Shown: in pieces, positions 12,571 to 23,220 of the stretch
Position numbering within the stretch: position 1 is the stretch's first letter
Layout of the letters: each line of letters opens with the position of its first letter
NCBI GenBank assembly: GCA_921293015.1
Contig: OV121091.1
Location: forward strand, 24,350,839 to 24,414,838
Length of the DNA stretch: 64,000 nt
Direction of reading: 5' to 3'
Source of the DNA: Phorcus lineatus
Lineage: Eukaryota; Mollusca; Gastropoda; Trochida; Trochidae
Program-made: the position numbers and the translations under genes
The notes under the pieces: generated by a model
What the model was told of the DNA's origin: nothing
Database searches by the model: none
Seen by the model: the letters and a program-made list of their open reading frames with translations, nothing else

Positions 12571-12704
12571 ATTACCTTCGGAAGTGTGTCATATGCCTTT
12601 TACGAAACTCGTGCGAATTTGAGTATAACCCTCGCTCTCGCTCGGGTAATACAAAAATTCACACTCGTTTCGTAAAAGTCATATGGCACACTTCCTCGAG
12701 TAAT
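12571..12704. repeat. Long imperfect palindrome
   Basis: The left arm, from about 12571, and the right arm, ending at about 12704, mirror each other over some 60 bp. Each contains 'gaagtgtg', 'catatg', 'cttttacgaaac' and 'cgtg', and the centre is ccctcgctctcgctcggg. The transcript or single strand would form a long hairpin. The same cgaaacgagtgt and cgagcga.agcgag words occur in the palindrome at 15.9 kb, so the two belong to one family. Confidence 0.8.
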
Positions 12705-12780
12705 AATCTCTATATATGACATTTAGGTTCGTATCAAAGGTAAATAATATGTTATGAAAATCACGGAGTGGCTCTTTAAC

Positions 12781-15700
12781 ATAACAAAACGGTTTACTCA
12801 TAATATATTATATAAAAATGGCAGAGAAACTGTGTGTGCATAAAGCTTACATGACAAATTAATATCTGAATTGGTATTCGGCTAACATTATATACGCCAA
12901 GTTACTGTTAATCGACTTTCGTGAACCTGTTATCATTGCCCAAGAACCACTTTCCCGGACAAGAACTGATCGGTGAGAGCTTGGCCTTAGACAATTAAAT
13001 TGCATATCTAATGTTGAATTTTGGTTTATATCGATATCATTTGTTGTGATTGTTATGTGAAAGTGTTGTTTGATTCTATTGTTACTATTCACCATTGATA
13101 TTGTCATACTGTTGTTCCCATATGTATATTGTATACCTAAAGATGTATTTGTATGTGATCATTCAAGTTAATGTCTCGCAATAATAGATTAATGTCTCTT
13201 GAAACGTCTCCAAGGAATTCAGTTGTTGTCATGTCAGTTATGTCACAATTTCTAAACGCTCTGGATCAGTTCATTGACATTTATTAACTATTATATTATA
13301 CTTCTTCTTCAATAAATACCTCTTGCCTTCTACACATGGACTTGTTGGTAAATTCTATTTACATTGAATTCGACCATGGTTGAATTAAGTAGATGTATAT
13401 GTCAGGGATATTATGATAATAAAATGTTTTATATACAACATTGTTTTTATTCCATCCAAGAAGTTGCCGGCTGTCTATTAAATACTTCCGTAAAAACTAA
13501 GTGATTGTTCAGGACGTTCAGTTTTCCCTGTCAATGAACTATGCCTGTCCGCCATGAGTTTATCCATTTGAGCTATGGAATGCGTGCATGCTATTAAAGG
13601 TAGACGAATCACGCGCATGAGATCTATATTTTAATCTATGACGTATATGATAATGGATGAAATGTTATAGACTAGATGGATGATCTTGGTTACAAACAAA
13701 TTGTCAATTGGTGTGTTTTATCTCATGACAGCCCTAATTAGGTATATGAGCTATCAAATATCTTATCTTGGGTTTAGAAATTATTTTCGTCAAACGATGT
13801 GCAAATTGTTATGTCAGTGACAAGACGATGCTGGAGTAGTCGACACTTTAAAAAGATTTTTCTGTCTGTAATGTGATCAAATTGTTATATCATTTCCTGC
13901 AAAACATATCAATAACATCCTTGTAAAACTTTCAAAAAATAAGGTGCAAGCAAAAATATAATAAAAGGTAAATTAGATCGTGCAAATACATTTGCTGTTA
14001 CACATAGAACTTTTCTTGAATATGACATTGATGGCTAAATATGTTAACATATTACAATCAATTCCATAAAAGGAAAACTGTAAAATAAAATTTTCACTAT
14101 AGTAAAGTAAAGTATCTATGGATTACACTTTCTTGCACCAGAACGTTTTGTTACAATAATGACAACCATGACATGGCATTATGGCAATCTGTCTTTGCAG
14201 GGGATACCCTCTTATTAAAACAAAAACCCTATTATTAAAACAGGATCATCGTCAACAGCAAAGGAACGTGATGACCTGTAACTGCAGAAATAATACCTGG
14301 AAAACCATAGGACAAAAATAAAACACTTTCCAACAGTTCTAAAGACATTTTCTGTTAATGACCAATTATAGCCAGATATAGATTGCTCGAGGTCTTGGCT
14401 GACAATGCACAGAAGTGACTATTTGGCGCTAATCTTGTCTGTGACAAATCGACACATCAACATCTAAGGAGCATCAGACAAAAGTTCCATTTAATCTATT
14501 GAGGTTATTCATCTTGTCATCATGTGTTGAAAACCATGCTTGGCATTCTGTTTACAATTGCTTGTTTTAACAATTTGATAGTGAAATTGCTGGTCAATGT
14601 GATATGATAAAGATTTAAAATATTTACAGCGCAGATCATTATAAATTATACATTCAAACAAGAAATGGAACTCGTTTTCTATAAAATTATCATTACAAAT
14701 ATAGCAGAGTCTTTGGTGCCTTGGAATTCCATCAAATCTACCAATATTCTTATATAATGGAAGTGAACCTATTCGCAACATTGTTATTCTACGCCTTGAA
14801 TCTTTGGATTTCAAAAACGTTAAATATGGTTCAATACAATATACATTTATGCATTTCAGAAAATATAAGCTGCTTATGGCAGTCACTTTCTCTTAAATGA
14901 AACTCTCTTAAAAATCGTTCCTCGTCTCCAACACCTTGTGCCTCCCAAACAAAACCAAAACCATAATCAAACAAAATATTTTTTACACAGAATACCCATG
15001 TTTTTCTTTCAACTTTTCTTTCTGTACTTGTTGTTTCATTAATCAACGCTTATAAACGGGCATTATGTAACATGTTTGTTTATAAACTGCATTGAAGTAA
15101 CCATAACGGAGTGTTTCAGAAAAGTACCACTCCAAAAGGTTATGACGGTCCCATTGTTAATCCTGATCTTATTTTATCAAAAAAGTTCTTTTTTTTGCTG
15201 AGAAATTTAAGATTATCAGTTTCTTGCTTTTTTGTTTTAAAAAAGCGCGCGCTCAGCAATCCCTCAAGTTAAATTGAAAAATTACTTAAATAACAGGGCT
15301 ACAGATTTAAGTCCAAAGTGTTTCATAACTAATAGTCATGTAAATTGGATGTGTGACGTTTGCCTTGTCACATGTCCTATATTTGGCATTTTGGGATAAA
15401 ATGTAAACCGTTTGAATCCAAACAATCAAAAAAAATATCAAAGACAATCACAATTTTTATGAAAAATGTGTTAAATGCCACATAAAACAACTGTTTATTA
15501 GTAATGTCAACGCTTTGCTAAATGAGTGATCCAATAAGCAAATGCGATCTAAATATATTTTAAAATGTTACTTGTCGAGATAAGTAGCTAGGTTGTATGA
15601 AGACATATGGTCACAGCTGGGATTATTACACAAGCACATTATACAATGAATGGCTTCCTAGTCTAGCATCTCGTTATATTGAAACATGAACCTGCTGTGT

Positions 15701-15830
15701 GGCTTCATCGTCGGTGTGTTACCATAATTAAACCTACTCATTACAGAAATATACCTTAATTCCACATCTGTTGTCGCAAACTCTTAACCGAGATAGTGTT
15801 ACTTTTGTCTCGTCAACATTTTATCGAAAC
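12781..15830 (+). repeat. Duplicated unit, copy B
   Basis: Collinear with copy C (15831-17565 plus 28980-31450). Matching landmarks include 'aaacggtttactcataatat' (12787) with 'aaacggtttgcttatgatat' (15828), 'aagaaccactttccc' (12941 and 17376), 'gacattgatggctaaatatg' (14023) with 'gacattgatcgctaaatatg' (29710), and 'ctgacaatgcacagaagtga' (14399 and 30523). The unit is non-coding apart from an included LINE fragment. The copies differ by frequent substitutions and indels, so the duplication is old. Confidence 0.75.
14509..15046 (-). pseudogene. LINE ORF2 C-terminal fragment (CCHC domain)
   Basis: Reads right to left from about 15046. It begins TWVFCVKNILFDYGFGFVWE, then QGVGDEERFL, and after a frameshift near 14850 continues SRRRITMLRIGSLPLY and GIPRHQRLCYIC. 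It ends in a C-x2-C-x9-H-x4-C motif (CYIC..., H, ...C at about 14655-14715) and a 'YNDLR' tail. This order is typical of the C-terminal part of molluscan non-LTR retrotransposon polyproteins, after the reverse transcriptase. No RT motifs remain. It lies inside duplicated unit B. The matching part of copy C (about 30655-30720) keeps only its last bases, so the LINE predates the duplication and was later trimmed there. Confidence 0.75.
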
Positions 15831-15907
15831 GGTTTGCTTATGATATCAAATGTTAGAATAGCAGAGAAAAGGTATGTGCAACACAGCTGATGTATCAAAC
15901 GGACATG

Positions 15908-17212
15908 TATAGAGAATACTACACGAGGTCTCATTACGTACAAATTATACGAAACGAGTGTCCTTCCGGCGGTATCTGACCGAGCGAAAGCGAGGTCAGA
16001 TACCAAAGGAAGGTCACGAGTTTCGTACAATTCGTACGTAATGAGACCGAGTGTGGTATTTTATTTATTACCCACGTTCTAAATGCAAAAAATTGGAAAA
16101 AAACTGTTATTTTGTAGTTTTCATGTTTTCAAACCGAAACCGGTTTCGTAAAGCGGTTGCGGAGGAATTTCAGATGACCCATGGCCACTGCACTTCTTTT
16201 TACCTTCGTGAGTATGCGCAACAGAATAAATCCATATAGGTTTTTCAATTAAAAGAAAACAAAAACAAAGGGACAACTTAAGAATTTTAATAACAACTAA
16301 CTCAAGCTTCAAAAGAAGCAAATTTAATTTTTTCATAAGTGAATAGCGTACAACTATTGTTTTTGTCATTTCGCCCTGCACAACATCTACCGTCAACCGT
16401 CACTTGAACGACACTTGACGTGTGACCTAGTTTAGCATTCGAGTCGGCTCGATCTCAGGACGGGTTACGGAATTCTCACGCTTTTCCCCAACCTGACATT
16501 AGTTGCTACAGAAGTTAATGCTTATCGTGCCACCATAAGATGGGGGCAGCGAGTATCGAGTTCCTAAACCCAAGACTAGTGATGGTCGCATTGTGCTGGC
16601 AGTGACTGCGTTGGATTGGGGCGGCATGGTTTGCTGAAGGGCAAGGTCACCGTCACAGGAAATAATGCTGCTAAGCTAAGTTTTGATGTTGAACACACTG
16701 AATGTCCCCAGAGGTTTAACAAATGAAGTAACTCTTCCTCGAATAGTACCATCGATTGTACCATCGCTGTCATTGACACGAAGGTGAGTCGCCATGTTTT
16801 CCAAAGACATTGTAGACAGAAAAACAAAGCAGACGAACTATTAAAAATCTATTTATTTTCCAAAAAAATGTAAATTACTTTTAGTGTCTTCCAAAAACGT
16901 ATAATTATGCTTTGTGGTTTATTTATCTGTTCTTGTAATTTGTCTTAGTACTATCGTTCATGCGAGATGTAATAACCTATGAAAATGACGTAGTAAACGT
17001 TTTTAAAATGAATGGGTTCGCGTGATTGTTATGAATGAAAAAGTAGTTCCATCAGAACATGACCTAAGTGAAAGGTCAACGGTTGTCCAATCAAATCGTT
17101 AGAATACGGGTCAAATGGTTACTACACATGTCAATGCGATACGACACTCGTGTGACGTACGGGCTTAGTATGCAACTGCCTGTACACTGATCACGTGGGT
17201 AATAATACTTGG
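15908..17212. mobile_element. About 1.3-kb palindrome-bearing insertion, absent from copy B
   Basis: Copy B has the flanking sequences directly joined (around 12868-12885), so this block is an insertion in copy C, or a loss from B. Its ends carry inverted sequences: 'gagaatactacacgag' at the left against the complement of 'cttggtattctcc' at the right, and TTATTACCCACGT (16063 on) against ACGTGGGTAATAATA (17197 on). The interior of about 1 kb has no ORF that I recognise. The exact termini and target duplication are not resolved. Confidence 0.55.
15916..16058. repeat. Long palindrome, second copy of family
   Basis: The arms are about 65 bp: ggtctcattacgtac...ggtatctgacc against ggtcagatacc...gtacgtaatgagacc, with centre gagcgaaagcgag. 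The pairing is imperfect but extensive. It shares 'acgaaacgagtgt' and the GAGCGA(A/G)AGCGAG centre with the 12.6-kb palindrome. Confidence 0.8.
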
Positions 17213-17565
17213 TATTCTCCTAGTATTATATACGTCAAGTTATTGTTATTCGCTTAAATCATTTCAATAAAGTTGCCCCTTGTATGCAGCAGAAAAAATA
17301 CAGTTTAACGTTTGTATAATATTTCGACTGTCTGTTCAAATGACATCATAAGTCTAAACCTATTACCTTCGCCAAAGAACCACTTTCCCATGTTCGATAA
17401 GATATTCTTGTAAGCTTTAGGGACTTGACATGTGTATCCCCTGTAGCTATTTGGAAGACATTCAATTTGATATAATTCTTTGTGATAGTAGTGTGTACGT
17501 TTTGTTTAATTATTTGGTTTACCACCATTGGTCTTGCGTAACTGTATACACCATATATTGTAGGT

Positions 17566-17860
17566 TATCAAGTTAATGGTTTAGCTTCGAACTATAGACC
17601 AATATCACTTATAAGTTGTGTTGGGAAAGTATTTGAAAGCGTTGTTTTTAAGCATTTGTTTAATTATTTTCAAACAAATAAACTTTTGTATAAATATCAA
17701 TCTGGTTTCCAACCAGGACATTCCACTGTCCATCAATTAATTGAAATATATCACAAGGTTTGTGAATCTTTGGATAAGAACGAAAACTTATGTTTGATTT
17801 TTTGCGATGTATCTAAAGCATTTGATCGTGTTTGGCACAGGGGTTTACTGCTTAAGCTTG
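17566..17860 (+). pseudogene. LINE reverse transcriptase, upstream half (interrupted)
   Basis: In frame from about 17575 to 17860. RT block 'SNYRPISLISCVGKVFE' (17587 on) is followed by YQSGFQPGHSTVHQL and the catalytic-A-type block CDVSKAFDRVWHRGLLLKL, whose Asp pair sits in the 'FCDVSKAFD' segment. These are palm and finger blocks of jockey/CR1-like non-LTR reverse transcriptases, which copy their RNA at a nicked target. The N-terminal endonuclease half is missing, as expected for 5' truncation. The reading stops at 17860, where a Ty3/Gypsy element begins, and continues in frame at 27525. Confidence 0.9.
17857..17860. repeat. 4-bp target-site duplication, left copy (CTTG)
   Basis: CTTG precedes the 5' LTR and recurs at 27521-27524 right after the 3' LTR. 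Counting it once keeps the interrupted LINE in frame across the junction, which confirms both LTR outer ends. Confidence 0.9.
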
Positions 17861-19391
17861 TGTGGTCGCTTATATATCCGGTTACGTTGGTTTATGCAAT
17901 TATCCTAGATCCGTTAGTCAGTTACTCAGTCAGTCAGTCAGGCATGGTTTAGTCGCCATGTTTTTAGTTGCTAGTCGGAGTCGTATGCTAGGAGTTCTCC
18001 GATTGGATAGGTGTCGGGATTGCTGGCCAATCACCGGTCTCCTTACATTGCTGAACCTGTAATCGTGTAAATAAGCGACGTTCTATCAATCATTCAGTCA
18101 GTTCACTCGAATAGTGTCTATTCGGAGGTGAGAGCTCTCTCAAACCAACTTGTTCTGTGCCAGGACAATGTTAAGATAATTATGATTAGTTTATAAATAA
18201 AGAGTATTTTCTGGTAGGTAAGGTTAGACGGGGTGGATAGATTCGGGGAAAAGTCGACACTTCGGGTCTGTGCACCTTGTATATTATTCTAGAAAGATTA
18301 GCGGTTAGGAATAAATAGGTTGTAGAGTAATAGAATAGTTTAGAGAATTTAAGACATAAGTTTAACTGCATTGATGTGGTGAAATATAATCACCGCATTT
18401 TCTGACATGAAAGCATTTATATAATGTGAGCCGTGTTTTGTCGTTGTACATTTCAGTGCAAGGTCAAGGACAGTTACGGTAGCAGCTTCGCTGTGTTGTG
18501 AACCGTGATATAACTGTTAGTTCTTTCTTGTAGTGAACTATGTTTACTACTGTTTCAGTTTGATGAACGCGTTAGCATCTTTTAGGGTGTGGGAACAGTT
18601 TGCAGTCATTGTAGGAAATTATTATCTATTTGCTGCAAGGTCAGGGTCAGGTTATGGACTATGTAGCTTCCTTGGTGACATACTAAGTTGTGTGAAATAT
18701 TGCATTTATATCTTCGTAAGTGCTTCCCGTTGTATAGAGATTTTGTGGCTGTTGCACTTCTTTGACGTAACTAAGTGGGATTGTAATCACTGAGTTATAT
18801 ACTTTTGTGTTTATTCCTCTTTGAGGTAATCACGGGTGCTTAGCAAACACTATTATTGTATTATATACTTTGACGTTTACACTTCTTTGATATAACTAGG
18901 TGTAATTGTTGAACACTGGGTTATACATTCCGGCATTTGTACTTCTTTGTTGTCACCTAGGTGCTATTGATAGTTTGTACATCTTTATATTTTGCACTAG
19001 TTGTTCATAAGTGCTATCTTTTGTCAGGGAATATAACATTTACAATTTACCCTTGTTGAAACTTACCTAGGTGCTATTTTAGGGAGTGTTTGTTATCGCC
19101 AGGGCCGTTCTTAATTATCATTCATTTATGGAAGTAAAGTTGCACTGTCTGGAAGGAGTTGTGAATCTGTCTTGACCAGTATTACACTATTACCTATCGT
19201 TTTTGTTTTTAAATAAACTTCTTGTTGGATCCACATCACTTGTCTGTTTTCCATCCCGCTTCATGTCTGGAAAAAGCTGGGGTTAATAGAGCGAGTTTGG
19301 CCAATGTCTTTTTAACATCTTTCCCCTAAAAAACTACACAACGCAAAGTCCCTATTGATGATTGTACAATGGCCGAACTCGCACTATTACA
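17861..19391 (+). repeat. 5' LTR (1531 bp)
   Basis: Begins TGTGGT and ends ATTACA (TG...CA). It aligns with the 3' LTR over its length. Relative to that copy it lacks 51 bp just after TGTGGT, has about 180 bp extra at about 17935-18115 (between TCAGTCAGT-type repeats), has about 23 bp extra near 18310, and has only one copy of a 110-bp repeat. In a 275-bp stretch (18381 on) I count six substitutions against the 3' LTR, roughly 2%. The LTR supplies promoter and polyadenylation signals to the element. Confidence 0.92.
19212..19217 (+). promoter_or_regulatory. AATAAA polyadenylation signal, 5' LTR
   Basis: AATAAA sits about 175 bp before the LTR end and is conserved in the 3' LTR at 27341-27346. 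It plausibly marks the R region. Confidence 0.55.
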
Positions 19392-19395
19392 GATT

Positions 19396-19413
19396 TGGTG
19401 CCGTGACCCGGAT
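19396..19413 (+). promoter_or_regulatory. Primer binding site, tRNA-His-like
   Basis: TGGTGCCGTGACCCGGAT begins four bases after the 5' LTR. It starts with the complement of CCA and matches the complement of the animal tRNA-His 3' end (TGGTGCCGTGACTCGGAT) with one mismatch. This is the minus-strand primer site. The tRNA assignment is from memory of tRNA-His. Confidence 0.75.
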
Positions 19414-19533
19414 GAAGTGTGTTGATGATGGTCAGTGGTAGTGTATTCTCGGATGAAGCGTGTTGATGATGGTCAGTGGTACTTTATTCTCTGATGAAGT
19501 GTGTTGATGATGGTCAGTGGTAGTGTATTCTTG
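19411..19533 (+). repeat. Three 41-bp tandem repeats in the element leader
   Basis: Units start gatgaag(t/c)gtgttgatgat at 19411, 19452 and 19493 and differ at a few positions; a partial fourth follows. They lie between the primer binding site and gag, where packaging signals usually sit. Function is not shown. Confidence 0.85.
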
Positions 19534-19651
19534 GATGATAGTTGATAGTCTTTATCTGGTAGTTCCGCTAGTTGTCTGTTTCGGTGATAGTCATAGTTTG
19601 GTCTAACTTTTCTGGTCTTAAAGCCTACACGGATCTGAGTCAGATTCTAAC

Positions 19652-21008
19652 ATGGCTATGTCTAACTTAGAGTTGCTTTCTGTAAGTCCCCAGCCTAAGG
19701 ATTATGAGCTGTTATCTAGTGAGGATGAAGGTCTCAGTCGGTTGTTTTTGTCTCCTCGAGGTTGGATAAAGGAAGAAGTTGAAGGTGCCTCTACCCCTAA
19801 ACGTGATGCCACTACTTCTGTTGATCCTGAGGATTTAGGTATTCAGACTCCTGGTAGTATGGATGTAGGTTTTCTTGATAAGAGTGGTCCAGTGCATAGT
19901 GATACCTCATGTCATTCTTCGCCAAAGGGTGCTAGACCAAAACAAAGACAGGATACTCCTCATGTTGGTGGTGGCAGGGCTAATAAAGTGAAATTTTGTC
20001 CGGAGTTAGATACTGAGTACTCGTTGGCGGAGAGTAGTAACGTGGAGTTGCCTTCCCGGGATAGTTATCAGTTACAGAGGTCGCCTTTCGATATGTCTGG
20101 TTATGATGTTAGAGGCAATGCTAGGGCCACAGGGGGACATCAAAGTGGAGTAGTGCCTACTTCATCTGGCTTTGATAGACAAAGGCCAAAGGTTTCTAGA
20201 AGGGAGAGACAACCTGATCCATTTGATGGAAAAAGTAGTGAATGGCAAGACTATGTTATCCATTTTGAGCAGGTAGCTTCTTGGAATGGTTGGACAGAGG
20301 CCGAGAAGGCTCAACAATTGTCTATGAGTTTACGAGGTACAGCTCAGAAACTTTTGAGTAATCTCACCTATGGTCAGTTGTCAGATTATCATGTTATCAA
20401 ATCAGTGTTAAGTCAGAGGTTTAATCCTAAGGAGCGCTCAGTGGCCTACAGGTGCGAGTATCAGAATAAACGTCAGGGTAGAGATGAAACTGCGGCCGAT
20501 TATGGGTATCAGTTGAGGAGGTTAGCATTATCAGCTTATCCTGAGGTGCCTTTTCCATCATTAGAGCTACAGGTTATTGATCAGTTTGTGTCCGGTCTCT
20601 CAAGTTTCGAGATGAAGAAAAAGGTTACCTTCAGTCATCCTAACACTTTAGAGGAAGCTATTGCTTCAGCTGTTGAGTTCGAAGCTCTCGAAGGTAGTCG
20701 GAGTAGGAAACCGCAAGTCTCAGTTTGCTCAGGTTAATGTAGTTAGCACACCAGCAGTTTCTTGTGAGCAACCTCCCAGTCCTTCTGTTTCGGAAATAGT
20801 TACTCAGTTTTCCAAGTTGATAGATGATAAGCTGTCAAAGTTCAAACAGGAGTTGCAACAAGGAAAGTCAAGTTCTGTAGGCCCCAATGAGTGTTTCTAT
20901 TGTAGGCTTGAGGGACACAGGATAATTTCATGTCTGACTCTTCTTGTGAGGCATAATCAGCTGAAAGATGCAGGGGTTGGCGATGAGGTTAGCAAACAGG
21001 GAAACTAG
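19652..21008 (+). pseudogene. gag: gag of the Ty3/Gypsy element (one frameshift)
   Basis: The ATG at 19652 opens 361 codons to 20737. The first 180 residues are charged and low in complexity. From about residue 190 comes a retrotransposon-gag-type capsid domain: PDPFDGKSSEWQDYVIHFEQ, then SLRGTAQKLL, RFNPKERSVAYR and the end segment LEEAIASAVEFEALE. The frame changes near 20700, and the reading continues in another frame to the stop at 21006-21008. There it has a single zinc knuckle, C-x2-C-x4-H-x4-C, at 20892-20933 (CFYCRLEGHRIISC). The product would form the particle core and bind element RNA. The knuckle residues are intact but its surroundings look worn. There is no basis for a programmed shift; a simple indel is as likely. 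Confidence 0.9.
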
Positions 21009-21052
21009 ATCAGGCTGAGATCGAGGCCAAGACCTCAGCCTGTGAGTCGTCT

Positions 21053-22018
21053 TTGTTTCCAGAAGTAGGCCAACAGGATGTTGAGCATTCGTCCAAGGGC
21101 ACTGTTCATGGTAGTGTTAGTTCTCTGAAAGATAAGGTGGTTAGACTCAGGGTAGGTGGTGTCAACATGGACCAAGGTTGTTTATATTTAGATGCAGAAG
21201 TTGCTTCCGGGGGGAATAACATGTTAATTGACACAGGTTCCCCTATCTCGTTCCTGAGGTATGAAGATTTTGTTAGACTTGGCTTTGAGGTAACCTCCCT
21301 TGAACCAGTTGACATGACTCTTTTGTCTGTAGACGGGAAGCAGTTGAGCTTGTACGGGAAATTTTCGTTGGACTTTAGAGTTAAGCATTTTCGTTTTACT
21401 CATGCCTTTGTAGTTGCTGAGTTAGAGCAGGTTCCTGGAATTTTAGGTATGGACTTCCTAGAGGCAAATGATGCTGACATTTTTGTCCGACGTCAAATGC
21501 TTGATCTTCCCGAGGGTAGAGTTCAGTTGTTCAAGTTTCAGAGTTACACCTGTTCTAGAATTAGACTCATGGAGAAAACTAAGGTGCCAGCACAATCTAA
21601 AATGTTCATAGAGCGTAAGGCTGATAAGGTATTTTCGGGCCGCTGTGGACTTGTAGAACCCAACTCAACGTGGCGAAAGCAGGGTTTGTTGGTAGCGAAA
21701 GCTCTAGTTGATCCGCAACTGGATAAAATAGTGGTGTCGGTTCTTAACCTTAGCAACAAAGGTATTACCTTCGGGTCAGATTCCGTCCTGGGTACTGTCA
21801 ATACCGTAGATAAGGTTGTGGTTGAAGAGACTGAGTGTCGAGTACCTCAATTGCCTGTCGACTTACCTCCACAGTTGCAGAAATTAGTCGATGATAGGTC
21901 TGTTGAACTTACTTCAAATCAGAGACATGAGGTGGCTTCTTTAGTTAGTGAGTTTAGAGATGTCTTCGTTGGAGATGACGGAATAATTGGCCAACCGATG
22001 TTGTCACACATAACATAG
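21053..22018 (+). pseudogene. pol: Aspartic protease and RT-proximal region of pol
   Basis: Open for 321 codons in the same frame as the first part of gag. The catalytic LIDTGSPISFL (DTG at 21230-21238) and a later ILGMDFLEAN block (about 21438-21470) are the flap and C-terminal landmarks of retroviral-type proteases, which work as dimers to cut the polyprotein. The C-terminal 100 residues run into the start of the reverse transcriptase (SEFRDVFVGDDGIIGQPMLSH). A two-base insertion near 22008 then shifts the frame, and the reading stops at 22018. No ATG is expected, as pol is normally made as a fusion with gag. Confidence 0.9.
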
Positions 22019-23220
22019 AGACAGGGGATTTCAAACCTATAAAGTTGACATGTCGTAGAGCCCCAATTGCCCGAAAGAAAGTTGTTGAGGAGGAGGTAGA
22101 CAAGATGTTAGGCCAGGGTATTATATAGCCAAGCGAAAGTCCATGGTCTGTTCCTGTTTGTCTAGTTGAGAAAAAGGATGGAAGTGTACGCTTTTGTGTT
22201 GATTTTCGTCGGCTCAACGAGGTTACGATTCATGATGCGTATCCTCTCCCCAGAATAGATGAGTTGTTAGAAACATTAGGTGGCGCTAAGTGGTTCTCAA
22301 CTCTGGATTTGGCAAGTGGCTATTGGCAGGTTAAGATGACCCAAAAAGATAAGCATAAAACCGCATTGACCACTCACATGGGTTTATTTCATTTTAACGT
22401 TATGCCTTTTGGTTTGACCAATGCTCCTGCCACGTTTGAGCTTTTGATGGATAGGGTGTTAGGGTCTTTACGTTGGAAGAAGTGTTTGTGCTACCTCGAT
22501 GATGTGATTGTTTTTGGTCACGACTTCTCGTCTGCTCTCCTAAACCTTAGGCTTGTCTTTCTACAACTCCGGTCGGCTAAGTTGAAGCTAAAGCCAAAGA
22601 AGTGGTGGTTGTTTCAGAACAAAGTAGTGTATTTGGGTCATGTCGTGTCGAAGGAGGGTTTGGCTTGCGATCCTAGTAAAACCGAGGCTGTGAGCACATG
22701 GCCAAGACCCACAGATAAAACTGAGATCCGTAGCTTCCTTGGGTTAGTTTGGTATTATCGGCACTTTGTCCCCAACTTCTCTGAGACAGCATTTCCTCTG
22801 GTAAGAAGGTGTCTTTCCGTTGGAGTAATGATTGTGAGCAGGCATTTACCAGGTTGAGAGAGTGTTTGTTAACCTCTCCAATACTAGCTTTTCCTAACAG
22901 TTCAGGTAGCTATGTTCTCGATACCGATGCTAGCGCAAACGGGATAGGAGCTGTGTTATCACAGGTGCAGGATGGACATGAAGTAGTCATAGCATATGGG
23001 AGTAAAGTTCTAAATAGGGCTCAGCAAAACTACTGTACTACTCGTCGAGAACTGTTCTCAGTTGTTCATTTTCTTAGGCACTTTAGACACTATCTTTTTG
23101 GACAGAAGTTCTTGTTGCGGACCAATCATGATCCTTTAATCTGGCTCAAAAACTTCAGGGATCCAGAGGGAATGTTAGCCAGGTGGTTGAGCGTTATCGA
23201 GACTTATGACTTCGTATCGT
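22019..23220 (+). pseudogene. pol: Reverse transcriptase and RNase H of pol (broken)
   Basis: RT reads from about 22015 in frame 1. It has an in-frame TAG at 22126-22128, where the family usually has Glu or Gln in 'GIIEPSxSPW', then CVDFRRLNEVT, FSTLDLASGYWQVKM (first catalytic Asp), MPFGLTNAPATFE and CYLDDVIVF (catalytic Asp pair at 22498-22503). A one-base loss near 22812 moves RNase H into another frame: VLDTDASANGIGAVLSQ, then TTRRELFSVV and LRTNHDPL, which hold the family's Asp, Glu and Asp. That frame ends at 23220 just after ETYDF. The block between this and NADGMSR is shortened by a deletion of roughly 25-30 bp. It converts element RNA to DNA in the particle. All catalytic residues remain, but no frame joins them. 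Confidence 0.93.

Larger units (their letters stand above)
11927..12780. mobile_element. 850-bp non-autonomous DNA transposon flanked by TTAA
   Basis: The ends are perfect 19-bp inverted repeats: TTAAAGAGCCACTCCGTGA at 11927-11945 and TCACGGAGTGGCTCTTTAA at 12762-12780. The outermost TTAA on each side can be read as a target-site duplication, as made by piggyBac-type transposases. That superfamily assignment is inference, since no transposase is present. The paralogous unit at about 15790-15850 has the same flanks joined without the element ('agtgttacttttgtctcg', then 'aaacggtttgcttatgatat'), which gives an empty site. The interior holds two TGACGTCA sites and a long palindrome. Confidence 0.75.
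15831..17565 (+). repeat. Duplicated unit, copy C, first part
   Basis: Starts with 'cgaaacggtttgcttatgat' and 'tagcagagaaaaggtatgtg', matching 12786-12840 of copy B. It is then interrupted by the palindrome-bearing insertion at 15908-17212. It resumes with 'agtattatatacgtcaagtt' (17220), matching 'acattatatacgccaagtta' (12886), and continues through 'ccaccattggtcttg'. It is cut at about 17566 by the LINE and continues at about 28980. Confidence 0.7.

Noticed and set aside
16121..16396. Minus-strand ORF of 91 codons
   Set aside because: It lies inside a palindrome-bearing insertion with no family resemblance; chance openness is more likely.
19485..19505. CTGATGA in the retroelement leader as a hammerhead core
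   Set aside because: No GAAA or pairable stems follow; the word is part of the 41-bp repeat.
19652..21008. Programmed frameshift between gag halves
   Set aside because: No slippery sequence or pseudoknot was recognised near 20700, and the element has many plain indels.
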